64,000 nt of DNA, taken from Ruminococcus sp. Its GTDB lineage: Bacteria; Bacillota; Clostridia; Oscillospirales; Ruminococcaceae. Position 1 is the stretch's first letter. Each line of letters opens with the position of its first letter. The stretch is from assembly GCA_031262835.1 (NCBI GenBank), contig JAISGY010000013.1, forward strand, positions 17,282 through 81,281, written 5' to 3'. Both the position numbers and the translations under genes were made by a program. The notes beneath the pieces are model-generated. The model was not told the DNA's origin, did not search any database, and saw nothing but the letters and a program-made list of their open reading frames with translations. Positions 27,004 to 35,347 of the stretch are shown in pieces.

Positions 27004-27480
27004 CTAATTCTTACTTATTTCAATAACCTTAAAATTGCGGATTCCTCCGGGTGTCTCAACCTCAAAAGTATCTCCGGCTTTCTTCCCGATACAGCCGCGC
27101 CCGACGGGGGAGTCTTCGGAAATCTTGTCGTTTTCGGGGTCGGATTCGGTCGAGCCGACAATCTGAATCTTAAATTCTTCGTGTTCGTCCGTGTCTTCAA
27201 GTTTAACATAAACGCCGACGCTTACTTCGGAGTCGGAAATGTCCGTTTCGTCGATTACAACCGCGTTGTCAAGCTTGCTTTTCGTTTCGTTAATCTCGGC
27301 TTCGACGATAGCCTGTTCGTTCTTCGCCTCGTCGTATTCGGCGTTCTCGGAAAGGTCGCCATACGAGCGCGCCTCTTTAAGCTTATTCGCAACCTCAACC
27401 CGCTTAACCTGTACAAGGTAGTCGTACCGCTTTTGAAGTTCCTCAAGCCCCTGTTTTGAAACCCTTATTTTCTGTTCCAT
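27004..27480 (-). CDS. greA: Transcription elongation factor GreA
   Basis: Rescues backtracked RNA polymerase by stimulating transcript cleavage. The 158-residue protein has the N-terminal coiled coil ending in acidic tip residues (RSYGDLSENAEYDEAK at about 38-53) and the C-terminal FKBP-like domain with the family signature SEDSPVGRGCIGKKAGD. It is 20 bp downstream of hom and 16 bp upstream of lysS. Confidence 0.97.
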   Translation of the reverse strand: MEQKIRVSKQGLEELQKRYDYLVQVKRVEVANKLKEARSYGDLSENAEYDEAKNEQAIVEAEINETKSKLDNAVVIDETDISDSEVSVGVYVKLEDTDEHEEFKIQIVGSTESDPENDKISEDSPVGRGCIGKKAGDTFEVETPGGIRNFKVIEISKN

Positions 27481-27500
27481 TTTAAGTTTACCTCACAATT

Positions 27501-28541
27501 TTATTCAAGTATCGGGAGTCCTTCTTGCCCGTCGGTTTTAATAATAATATCCTCTTCGCAGTCTTCCCACACGTCATTGTTCAAGCTGCCGTCGGCAGTA
27601 AGCGCAGCGCAAACATCGGTAAGAACAGCACTCGCGGTAGGAAGTTTCCCCGCGCCCCGCCCGTAAAACATCAGCCGCCCCGCCGAGGAAGCGTCAACCA
27701 TTACGGCATTGAAAACATCGGAGACAACGGAGAGCTGGTGATTATTGCAGACAAGGTGCGGCTCTACGGTAATGAAGATTTTTTCGGAATCCGGTTCCTT
27801 TGACGCGACGGCGACAAGCTTTATCTTCGCACCAATGCTTTCGGCATAAGCCATGTCCTCTTTCGTTACCCGGTCGATACCGACAGTCCTCACCCATTCG
27901 GGCTTGATATGCTTACCGAAGGCAAGCGACGCAAGTATACAGATTTTCCGTGCCGAATCCGCGCCGGAAATGTCGTCGGTCGGGTCTTTTTCGGCGTAGC
28001 CTAAGTCCTGCGCAAGTTTTAACGCGTCGCTAAACGTCATCTGTTCTTCGAGCATCTTCGTCAAGATGAAATTTGTCGTACCGTTTAGTATGCCCTGTAT
28101 TTTATAGATTACGTTGGCGGAAAGGCTGTCCCCAAGGGTTCTTATTATCGGTATTGCGCCGCCTGTTGAGGCTTCAAAAAGGTAGGAGCAACCGTTCGCT
28201 TTAGCAAGTGAAATAAGCTCCGCGCCGTGACGGGCAACAAGCTCTTTGTTTGAAGTTACAACGCTGATTCCCTTTTTGAGCAGCCTTTTTGTAAAATCAA
28301 GCGCAGGGTTTGTTCCTCCCATGAGTTCCGCCGCTACGGCTATTTCGGGGTCGTTTTCGATTAGGCTAAAATCGTGTATAACCTTGTCCTTATAGGGGCT
28401 TTCGGGGAAATCGCGTATGTCTAAGATGTATTTTATGTCTGTTTCGCCTGCGCGCTTTTCTATTAAGTCTTTGTGGTAATAAAAGGACTCGACGGCGCCC
28501 GTTCCGACAGTTCCGAATCCTAATATCGCAATCTTTCGCAT
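27501..28541 (-). CDS. hom: Homoserine dehydrogenase, short form without ACT domain
   Basis: Reduces aspartate semialdehyde to homoserine, leading to threonine and methionine. The 346-residue protein has the NAD(P)-binding motif GFGTVGTG (8-15), the catalytic-domain sequences VVTSNKELVA, GGAIPIIRTL and ILNGTTNFIL, and the substrate region AQDLGYAEKDPTDDI. It ends soon after the catalytic domain, so the C-terminal ACT domain that gives threonine feedback inhibition in the usual form of about 420 residues is absent. It lies 19 bp downstream of the NYN-domain gene. Confidence 0.94.
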   Translation of the reverse strand: MRKIAILGFGTVGTGAVESFYYHKDLIEKRAGETDIKYILDIRDFPESPYKDKVIHDFSLIENDPEIAVAAELMGGTNPALDFTKRLLKKGISVVTSNKELVARHGAELISLAKANGCSYLFEASTGGAIPIIRTLGDSLSANVIYKIQGILNGTTNFILTKMLEEQMTFSDALKLAQDLGYAEKDPTDDISGADSARKICILASLAFGKHIKPEWVRTVGIDRVTKEDMAYAESIGAKIKLVAVASKEPDSEKIFITVEPHLVCNNHQLSVVSDVFNAVMVDASSAGRLMFYGRGAGKLPTASAVLTDVCAALTADGSLNNDVWEDCEEDIIIKTDGQEGLPILE

Positions 28542-28560
28542 ATGAATTTATCCTTCGTAA

Positions 28561-29952
28561 TTATTTACCGACAACAAGTCTTTCGTTAAGTTCAATGTGG
28601 CTTTGGAAAGGGAGCGGTGCTGTTATAACGAGGCGCATCTTCCCGTCCGCATCAATCTCAAGCTTTAGGGTCTTAATATATTTTTCAAAAAACTTCTGCT
28701 TTTCAATATCGGTCGCGGTTATGTGGCAGTTCCAGTATAGATCCTCAAGGAGCTTTTTCGCGTTTTGTTCAATTAAATTTTCCGTGCAAAGTCTAAGCTC
28801 TCCGATAAGGGCGGCGGTCTTAAGTTCGCCGATGTTGCCGGAATAGAATTCATCAATGGAGCAATACGGCACGGAGTATTCCTGCATATGCTCTTTTATC
28901 GCCCGTGAACACTTGTCCTCCTCAATCATAACGAGGAAATGCGCGTCTTGCAGGCTTTGAATTAAAACCCAATAATCCGAATCACTCGATACAAGGATAA
29001 ACGAGTCGGTGTGCGAAGCGTAATGTTCTTTTGAAACGCCGGCTATAATCGCCGCATCGACTATTGATTTGTGGTTTAGGACGCGGACTATTTCATTATA
29101 TTCAACCGGAATGTCTAAGAAGTCCTCTAATATGTGCCAAGCGTCAATTGTATTCGGGTCGTCATAAAGCAGTATCTTTTCAATCCTTGCAATTTCATTC
29201 GGATTCAAATTTTTAAGCACAGCATAGAGTTTATATAAATCGGCATTTTCACAGTCAACAACAACAACACATTTTTTCGCGGATTCGATAAAATCATAAA
29301 TTGAAGTTTTAACATCGGTAGCGGCATCGGAAACTTGACTTGTTTGATAAAACTGCATACCGTTTTGACGATAAATAATCTGGAGGAACTTTGCGTCGTT
29401 AGCAAGGAGATTCCCGCAATCCTCCGCGTGCCAGTTAATATACATTTTATAGGGGTATTGTTCTTTATTGCAGGCGAATTTGTGGTATTGGCTCTTGAAG
29501 GTTTCGGGCTTGTCGCCGGAAGGCATTATAAAGAGGTTGCGGATAAGCCTCCATTCAACAAAATCCGGGAAATATCCTTTAACATCGTCAATCTTTGTGC
29601 TTATAAGGTAATTGAATTCTTTAATATATTCCGCCGCACGATAATTGTATTTTACAATGTCAACGCCCATTTTTTCGAGTCCTTCGACGTCTTCTTGGGA
29701 AATAAAATCGAGGTCTTTTAAGTTTTTAAGGTCATAAGTCAGCATCGCATCAAGGGTTTTATAACGCAGTATGAACATATTCCGCAGTTTACACAGGCTT
29801 CGTATTATCCGCGTCGCAGGCGTTTCGTCGAATTCTGCAAGGAACGGAAGCGGCACACCGTCAATCCGAAAATCCTGTTCGAGAAAGAATTTTTTAACGC
29901 CGATAAGGTAGCCGACTTTTCCGACAATATCTTTAGTAAGCACTCTGTTCAA
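28561..29952 (-). CDS. NYN-domain (PIN-like RNase fold) protein
   Basis: A protein of about 463 residues with an unassigned N-terminal half and a NYN-type domain at about residues 225-385. Signs of the NYN fold are the acidic strand end VVVVDCENADLYKL, the middle stretch HKSIVDAAIIAG, and SSDSDYWVLIQSL, which would supply the clustered Asp residues of a metal-dependent nuclease. RNA cleavage is inferred from the fold only. The frame is open to 30021, but that codon lies inside the -35 box of the promoter. TTG at 29952, preceded by AAGGGGTG 8 bases upstream, is the better start. It heads the long minus-strand gene run (hom is 19 bp downstream). Confidence 0.78.
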   Translation of the reverse strand: MNRVLTKDIVGKVGYLIGVKKFFLEQDFRIDGVPLPFLAEFDETPATRIIRSLCKLRNMFILRYKTLDAMLTYDLKNLKDLDFISQEDVEGLEKMGVDIVKYNYRAAEYIKEFNYLISTKIDDVKGYFPDFVEWRLIRNLFIMPSGDKPETFKSQYHKFACNKEQYPYKMYINWHAEDCGNLLANDAKFLQIIYRQNGMQFYQTSQVSDAATDVKTSIYDFIESAKKCVVVVDCENADLYKLYAVLKNLNPNEIARIEKILLYDDPNTIDAWHILEDFLDIPVEYNEIVRVLNHKSIVDAAIIAGVSKEHYASHTDSFILVSSDSDYWVLIQSLQDAHFLVMIEEDKCSRAIKEHMQEYSVPYCSIDEFYSGNIGELKTAALIGELRLCTENLIEQNAKKLLEDLYWNCHITATDIEKQKFFEKYIKTLKLEIDADGKMRLVITAPLPFQSHIELNERLVVGK

Positions 29953-29992
29953 TAATAACACCCCTTTCACATAATAAAGTATACCACTTTTA

Positions 29993-30021
29993 AGTTTAAC
30001 ACAAAGTATAGGTTTTGTCAA
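29993..30021 (-). promoter_or_regulatory. Sigma-A promoter of the NYN/hom gene run
   Basis: On the minus strand TTGACA (30016-30021) is followed after 17 bp by TAAACT (29993-29998). A second -10-like TATACT lies at 29978-29983. The transcript would begin about 35 bases before the TTG start at 29952. It is divergent from the promoter at 30069-30097. Confidence 0.65.
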
Positions 30022-30068
30022 GCGTTTTTATAGAAGTTAGAATTTTTATTCAACCTTTGTTAAATGTA

Positions 30069-30097
30069 TTGACAAATTATAAATGCGGCGATATAAT
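30069..30097 (+). promoter_or_regulatory. Consensus sigma-A promoter of the zinc-ribbon/secreted-protein pair
   Basis: TTGACA (30069-30074), 17 bp, TATAAT (30092-30097). The bases around the -35 (AATGTATTGACAAATT) are repeated exactly at the promoter of the second paralogue (32808-32836), which suggests that the control region was duplicated with the gene. Confidence 0.9.
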
Positions 30098-30131
30098 TTG
30101 AAAGTAAACCAATATAAATAAGGAGACAATT

Positions 30132-30296
30132 ATGGAGAATATAGAAAACCTTGCGGAAGAGGTTGTAGGCGGGTTTGGACTTAAGGTCGAAGAATTCGGA
30201 ATTGAACAAAGATACATACTGTGTAACAACTGTAAACAAACCGTTTTGGTCGAGCCGGGGAAAGATTACTGCCCTAACTGCGGTACGAGGTATTAA
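30132..30296 (+). CDS. Small zinc-ribbon protein (54 residues)
   Basis: A 54-residue protein starting at ATG after AAGGAGACAATT, an excellent ribosome site. Two CxxC pairs (C31, C34 and C47, C50; CNNC and CPNC) form a rubredoxin-like zinc ribbon in the second half; the first 25 residues are acidic. The stop is one base before the ATG of the large secreted protein, so the two are cotranscribed from the promoter at 30069-30097. The function is unknown; such small ribbons often bind nucleic acid or act as accessory factors. Confidence 0.72.
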   Translation: MENIENLAEEVVGGFGLKVEEFGIEQRYILCNNCKQTVLVEPGKDYCPNCGTRY

Positions 30297-30297
30297 G

Positions 30298-32733
30298 ATG
30301 AATAAGATTATAAGCACAATTTTAGCGGCGTTGCTTTCCTTTTCGTTTCTCGGTGCGGCGGCTAAAAGTGATGAAACTGTTATGAAAAACGTCGGCTACG
30401 GTTCGGTTGACGTTGACGAAAAAGAGATTGTTCTTGAATTTGAACTTGACTATAAAGACGAATTCGCAAACACTATTTCCGCGAAGGATTTTGAACTTGA
30501 TTACGGCTTTAACGCAATGACAATCGGCAGCATCGAGTGGGAAGACGACATGAGTTTTAACATAACCCTTGACGGTAAGCTTGACCGGGCTTATGAAACC
30601 GCACAGGTCAGGATTTTGAGCTCCGCCTTCACCGACGGCAGACCGTATGTTGACGTTACATTCGACATAGTAAAGCCGCAGATGTTTATTGACTACGGTA
30701 ATATTTCCTTTGAGGGTGGAATTTTAAGCCTCCCGATATCCCTATATCAGTGTAAATTCGAGAAGGACGCGGATGTTTCCGGTATTTCCCTTACCGGCGA
30801 TCTTCCGGTGACTGTTAAGGGGTTTAAGCGGGTAAGTGAAAAGACAGCAGTTGTAGCCCTTGCGGCAGAGGGTTTTAACAATATTGACGAGGTATTAAAG
30901 GCTATAGATACAGCCGCATTAGACGGTGCTGCTCTTTCGTTATCGGGCGATATTTTAACAACCATAAACGGCACGGCAATGAATCTTGATATGCCGTTTG
31001 AAGAAGCTATACCGATAATCGAAGAAACCGTTATTAACGAAGACGGTACTATTCAGGTTCTTTGCAGACTCTATGGTTATAGCGGCAAGATTGACAATTC
31101 CCTTATAACATTAGGCGGCGACTTCGGAGAAGGTTTCGCGCTTTACAAAGATAACGAGACGTTTTTAAGCTTCAAGGTTAATCCGGGTAAAGAACTCATC
31201 ACGGGGACAATAACCCTTGCGCCCGGCGCGCTTACTAACCCTTGGGGTACGCCGTCTTCGACGCTTGTCTATACGCGGAGTATCTCTTCTGACGATGTTT
31301 CGCAGAAAGCAACTGCAATGGGCTTTGTACCATTTGAAGAAATCGGCGAGTATTCCTATATGCCGTATCAGGATATATCGGAGATGGAAGTTTCCCAAAC
31401 GTCGGTTTTAGGCGTCTTAGGCGTAATAGGAACGGTAGGTTCTGTATTCGGAGCAGTAAACTCCGCTAAAACTTTCGGCGAAACGATTGCAGGACTCTTT
31501 GGGTTTTCCGCCGGACCCGACCCGCTGGCGCCTGTAATGGAAGAACTGAATGCGATTAGGCAGGATATAGCAGGTCTCAATTCAATGATAGCCGGCTTAA
31601 CGGTTGATGTGGCAGTTGAAGGCGCAAAAACCCGCATTAACAGCTTCAACGAAAAAATCGTATCTATGAATGAATATGTGAAGACATTTTATGTTGAAAC
31701 AGAGATTGAAATAAAGACAATTCTTCGTATGAGCGATGCCGAGGGCGTTACGCCGCCCTCAGCACTGGCGGGTGAATACTATGATTCGCTTACGCCCGAG
31801 CAAAAGCAGCAAGCGATAAAAGATTTTGAAAGAGCCTCTGTATCATTTAAAGCGGATCCCGGCATGAGTAAGGCAACTATTCTTGCAAATCTCGGCGGCG
31901 AAGATTCTGACGCGGCAACAATTGTCTTTACAAAGGCGGCGCAGAAAATAGGGCTGAAAAAGTATGAGGGAAGCCCTTTCTCAGGTGTTTTTGTTGATGA
32001 TTACAAATCGTTATGCAATTTTGTAAGCGGCGGAACGTCGCAAAGCATATTAACCGATTACGACGTTGTAATTAACGGCACCTACAACTGGGAAACCGAA
32101 GCTTATGAAAAACGCGCCGGGTATCGGGTAATGGTTCTTTCAACGCTTATAGATGCCGGGAAAGCTTTAGACGTCTGCCTTAGCGCATACAGTATTGACT
32201 ACCCCAAGACGGACGTGCAAAACGCTTACAATTCTGCCGTAAGGTATGCAACGTCAGGAGCAGGTTCTACAAAAGACCGCAATGAAGGCAATTTTTCAAA
32301 CCGAGAATTATGTTTAACGGTTAACAAAACCGTACAATACTATAAGCCGCTCGATTACGGCAGTCCCTTATTATCACCGTTACTAAATAACAGGAAAGAA
32401 ACCAACGTAATTTCCGAAGGCGAATTAAAACTGATAAAATTGCGCGCAAACAGGCTTGGTCGCTCGATTAGGACGGATATGACAAACTCGGGCTTTTCCC
32501 TACTGCCGAATAAAGACAGCAACGGGGCATATATAGTCGCCGGTATACCTGTTGAAAACGGAAAAGCTCGTGATTATAAATACGATACTTCAGCAGTTAG
32601 GTATGGTGCACCGGGATATTATCTTGACGATAGAAAGAGTTTAGAACCTGTTTCGTGGTTAATAGTTTGCTTACGCAGCAAAGGACGCATAATAAGTCCC
32701 TACGACAGTTACTCCTTCTTAGCGTATGACTGA
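30298..32733 (+). CDS. Large secreted protein of unknown family, paralogue A
   Basis: An 811-residue protein with a signal peptide (MNKIISTILAALLSFSFLGAAA). Residues about 25-365 are beta-rich and closely similar to paralogue B (shared strings such as IVKPQMFIDY and ALTNPWGTP). A Gly/Ala/Val-rich hydrophobic stretch at about 370-410 (VLGVIGTVGSVFGAVN) precedes an amphipathic helical region (MEELNAIRQDIAGLNSMIAGL), then an alpha-rich C-terminal 400 residues. This order recalls secreted proteins that insert a hydrophobic hairpin into membranes, but I recognise no family. The ATG at 30298 is one base after the zinc-ribbon stop; an upstream in-frame ATG lies inside that gene and destroys the signal peptide. 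No LPXTG or other anchor is visible. Confidence 0.8.
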   Translation: MNKIISTILAALLSFSFLGAAAKSDETVMKNVGYGSVDVDEKEIVLEFELDYKDEFANTISAKDFELDYGFNAMTIGSIEWEDDMSFNITLDGKLDRAYETAQVRILSSAFTDGRPYVDVTFDIVKPQMFIDYGNISFEGGILSLPISLYQCKFEKDADVSGISLTGDLPVTVKGFKRVSEKTAVVALAAEGFNNIDEVLKAIDTAALDGAALSLSGDILTTINGTAMNLDMPFEEAIPIIEETVINEDGTIQVLCRLYGYSGKIDNSLITLGGDFGEGFALYKDNETFLSFKVNPGKELITGTITLAPGALTNPWGTPSSTLVYTRSISSDDVSQKATAMGFVPFEEIGEYSYMPYQDISEMEVSQTSVLGVLGVIGTVGSVFGAVNSAKTFGETIAGLFGFSAGPDPLAPVMEELNAIRQDIAGLNSMIAGLTVDVAVEGAKTRINSFNEKIVSMNEYVKTFYVETEIEIKTILRMSDAEGVTPPSALAGEYYDSLTPEQKQQAIKDFERASVSFKADPGMSKATILANLGGEDSDAATIVFTKAAQKIGLKKYEGSPFSGVFVDDYKSLCNFVSGGTSQSILTDYDVVINGTYNWETEAYEKRAGYRVMVLSTLIDAGKALDVCLSAYSIDYPKTDVQNAYNSAVRYATSGAGSTKDRNEGNFSNRELCLTVNKTVQYYKPLDYGSPLLSPLLNNRKETNVISEGELKLIKLRANRLGRSIRTDMTNSGFSLLPNKDSNGAYIVAGIPVENGKARDYKYDTSAVRYGAPGYYLDDRKSLEPVSWLIVCLRSKGRIISPYDSYSFLAYD

Positions 32734-32736
32734 GAA

Positions 32737-32765
32737 AAAGCCGGCAGCGAAAAGCTGTCGGCTTT
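32737..32765 (+). terminator. Rho-independent terminator after paralogue A
   Basis: A 12-bp stem, AAAGCCGGCAGC with GCTGTCGGCTTT (one G-T pair), closes a GAAAA loop and is followed by a T-rich stretch (cctctttc). It lies 4 bases after the stop codon and separates the two paralogues into independent transcripts. Confidence 0.85.
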
Positions 32766-32807
32766 CCTCTTTCAAAAGTAAAATATATAAAATATTTGTA
32801 AAATGTA

Positions 32808-32836
32808 TTGACAAATTGTAGACAATGATATATAAT
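32808..32836 (+). promoter_or_regulatory. Consensus sigma-A promoter of paralogue B
   Basis: TTGACA (32808-32813), 17 bp, TATAAT (32831-32836). The flanking bases match the paralogue A promoter (AATGTATTGACAAATT in both). Confidence 0.9.
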
Positions 32837-32887
32837 AGTAATCGTACAAGCGAAAACCAACAACTCGAAGCTTCTGTGAGGTTACAT

Positions 32888-35308
32888 ATGAAGATAAACA
32901 AAATTATAGGTACAATCTTAGCGGCGATGCTTTGCCTGTCCCTTGCCGGCGCGGCGGCGGTAAGCGAAGAGCGTGACGTCACGCCCGTTATGCAAAACGT
33001 CAGCTACGGTACGGTTGACGTTGACGATCGCGAGATTGTCCTTGAGTTCGACCTTGACTATAAAGACGAAATCGCGAAAACGCTTTCGGCGAAGGATATT
33101 GAACTTGATTACGGCTTTCACGCAATGACAATTAAGAGCATCAATTGGAACAACGACTTGACGTTTAACATTACCCTTGACGGAAAAATTGACAGGAACT
33201 TTGAAACCGCGCAGGTTAGGCTCTTAACCTCTGCCTTTACCGGCGACAGGGACCCCGCCGATATAACCTTCGATATAGTAAAGCCGCAGATGTTTATCGA
33301 CTATGACGACATTTCGTTTACGGACGGCGTTTTAAGCCTGCCCGTGACGCTCTATCAGTGTGAATTTGTCAAGACGTGGGACATTTCGCACATAACCCTT
33401 ACCGGTGATGTTCCTTTTACAGTTTCGGGGCTTAAGATAACCAACGCCGAAAATGCGGTTGTAGAACTGCTGACGGAGGGCTTTGATGATATTGATTCGG
33501 CTCTTAAAGCCGTTTCTAATGCTTCGCTTGTTATTTCCGGCAAGGCATTAACAACCATAAACGGGACGACAATGAGTCTTGATATGCCCTTTAACGAGGT
33601 TATCCCGACAATTGAAGAAACCGCCCCTAACGAAGACGGGACGGTTCAGGTTTTATGCAGATTGATTGGCAGTGAAAAAACACTCGATAGCTCGCTCATT
33701 AGCTTAGGCGGCGGCTTTGCCGACAAAGAAGCGGCTTTCACCATTTCCGAAACGGGCGAAACGCTCATAAGCTTTAAGGTTAAACCCGACGGCGTTAACT
33801 TAACATCGGGGACTATTACCTTAGCGGCGGGCGCGCTCACTAACCCTTGGGGTACGCCGTCCGAAAAGTTTGTATATACACGCAGTATTTCATATGACGA
33901 TATATACGGTGAGGAAACCGCAGAGCCCGAAGACGGCGACGCGGTCGCAACCGCTGCATTGGGCTTTGTGCCTTTTGATGAAATCGGCGAGTATTCCTTT
34001 ATGCCGTATGAAGAGACTGCCGACCTGACTTACAGCGAGATGGGGCTTATCGACATAGTGGGGAGTCTCGGTCCTGCCGCGAATGTGTTTATGATCGCAT
34101 ATTACTCTCTTGGTATAGGCTTAAAGATTGCATCTGTTGCGGGATATCTTCCCGACGGGAACGCACAAACTGCGAAAGCCCTTAACGGAATTGAGGGTGA
34201 AATTTCAAGCCTTACCGCGCTGATAAACAACCTGTCGGTTGACGTATCTGTTGAGAACGCGAAAACCCGTGTCCAGAATTTTAACAGAGACCTTACCGCT
34301 ATGAACGAAACCCGAAAACAGTTTTATAACGAATTTGACAGTGAAGTAAGGAAACTGATTCTTGAACCGAGTGCCGAGAAGGCTTTAGCGGGCGAAATTT
34401 TTGATAACTATTCGCAAACAGAAAAAGATCATGCGATAAGAGAGTATGAAAGAGCGTACCCCATCTTCAAGGCTAACAAACGTTTGACTAAAGTACAGAT
34501 TCTCGAATATTTCGGAGGACAATATGCATACCCGATAATCTTCGCAAAGGCGGCAGAAAAAATAGGTCCGAAATACTATAACACTACGGTTAACGGAAAC
34601 CGCCTTACCGTTGCTTATATCACATTATGCAAACAGGTAAGCGGAGGCTCGTATTCGCAAAGTATCCTTACCGACGTCGATTGTGTTATTAACGGAACGT
34701 ACAACTGGGAAGGCGAAGCGTATCCGAAACGCGCCGACTACAGAGCAATGATTCAGGCAAGGCTTTATGAATTAGGCAATTTTGTTGACATCTGCATGAG
34801 TACGTACGACTATGATCTTGATAAATCCGACGCTGCGAATGCTTATACCGAAGCAATAAACTATATCACGACAGGAGCAGGACTAACCAGAGACCGCAAA
34901 TTCCCTTCTACAAACCCAAGTTTAGATTTCTGTGTAACGCTTAACAGAAAATTCCGGATTGTCGGCGCGTTGAATCACGATAGAGAATTTGCTGACAAAG
35001 ATCAACTGATGCTCCTAAAGATGCGTACAAACAGACTTGGGCGGACACTCGCGGAGGATTTTAAAGCCGCAGGACTAATCTTGAACGGTGAGCCGGTAAC
35101 CTATCTTGCCGCAGGTCCGATACGCGATAGAACAAAAGGATTTCAACCTTTTGGTTACACTCATTGGAAGAACGTTGATGCATACAGAATGGACGATAGA
35201 GGCGGCATTGATTTAATTGACTTAGAGTTTTATTACTATAATCTTGCTATGCACAACAGACTTACAATGTCTGAGAATTACGATTTTGCAATGTTAGTGC
35301 GCCTGTAG
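32888..35308 (+). CDS. Large secreted protein of unknown family, paralogue B
   Basis: An 806-residue protein with a signal peptide (MKINKIIGTILAAMLCLSLA) after GTGAGGTTACAT. It is collinear with paralogue A: a beta-rich N-terminal 370 residues with strong identity, a hydrophobic segment at about 386-422 (LIDIVGSLGPAANVFMIAYY), a helical stretch (IEGEISSLTALINNLSVDVSVENAKTR) and an alpha-rich C-terminus. A short acidic insert (about 336-350, EETAEPEDGDA) precedes the hydrophobic segment and is absent from A. The hydrophobic segment itself is poorly conserved between the two while its flanks are similar. It has its own promoter and terminator. No function is recognised. Confidence 0.8.
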   Translation: MKINKIIGTILAAMLCLSLAGAAAVSEERDVTPVMQNVSYGTVDVDDREIVLEFDLDYKDEIAKTLSAKDIELDYGFHAMTIKSINWNNDLTFNITLDGKIDRNFETAQVRLLTSAFTGDRDPADITFDIVKPQMFIDYDDISFTDGVLSLPVTLYQCEFVKTWDISHITLTGDVPFTVSGLKITNAENAVVELLTEGFDDIDSALKAVSNASLVISGKALTTINGTTMSLDMPFNEVIPTIEETAPNEDGTVQVLCRLIGSEKTLDSSLISLGGGFADKEAAFTISETGETLISFKVKPDGVNLTSGTITLAAGALTNPWGTPSEKFVYTRSISYDDIYGEETAEPEDGDAVATAALGFVPFDEIGEYSFMPYEETADLTYSEMGLIDIVGSLGPAANVFMIAYYSLGIGLKIASVAGYLPDGNAQTAKALNGIEGEISSLTALINNLSVDVSVENAKTRVQNFNRDLTAMNETRKQFYNEFDSEVRKLILEPSAEKALAGEIFDNYSQTEKDHAIREYERAYPIFKANKRLTKVQILEYFGGQYAYPIIFAKAAEKIGPKYYNTTVNGNRLTVAYITLCKQVSGGSYSQSILTDVDCVINGTYNWEGEAYPKRADYRAMIQARLYELGNFVDICMSTYDYDLDKSDAANAYTEAINYITTGAGLTRDRKFPSTNPSLDFCVTLNRKFRIVGALNHDREFADKDQLMLLKMRTNRLGRTLAEDFKAAGLILNGEPVTYLAAGPIRDRTKGFQPFGYTHWKNVDAYRMDDRGGIDLIDLEFYYYNLAMHNRLTMSENYDFAMLVRL

Positions 35309-35316
35309 ATATGACC

Positions 35317-35341
35317 CGCCCCCGAAGGTTTTTCGGGGGCG
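35317..35341. terminator. Bidirectional terminator between convergent genes
   Basis: CGCCCCCGAA pairs with TTCGGGGGCG around a 5-base loop, followed on the plus strand by tagtttttattt. It ends paralogue B and may also end the ABC exporter operon coming from the other side. Confidence 0.85.
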
Positions 35342-35347
35342 TAGTTT

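Noticed and set aside
29953..30021. Upstream start of the NYN gene at 30021
   Set aside because: That codon is part of the TTGACA box itself, so it cannot be in the transcript made from this promoter.
30132..30296. The string VVGG after an acidic start could be a double-glycine leader of a secreted peptide
   Set aside because: The leader lacks the usual hydrophobic pattern, and the remainder is a zinc ribbon with two CxxC pairs; no peptidase-type ABC transporter is adjacent.
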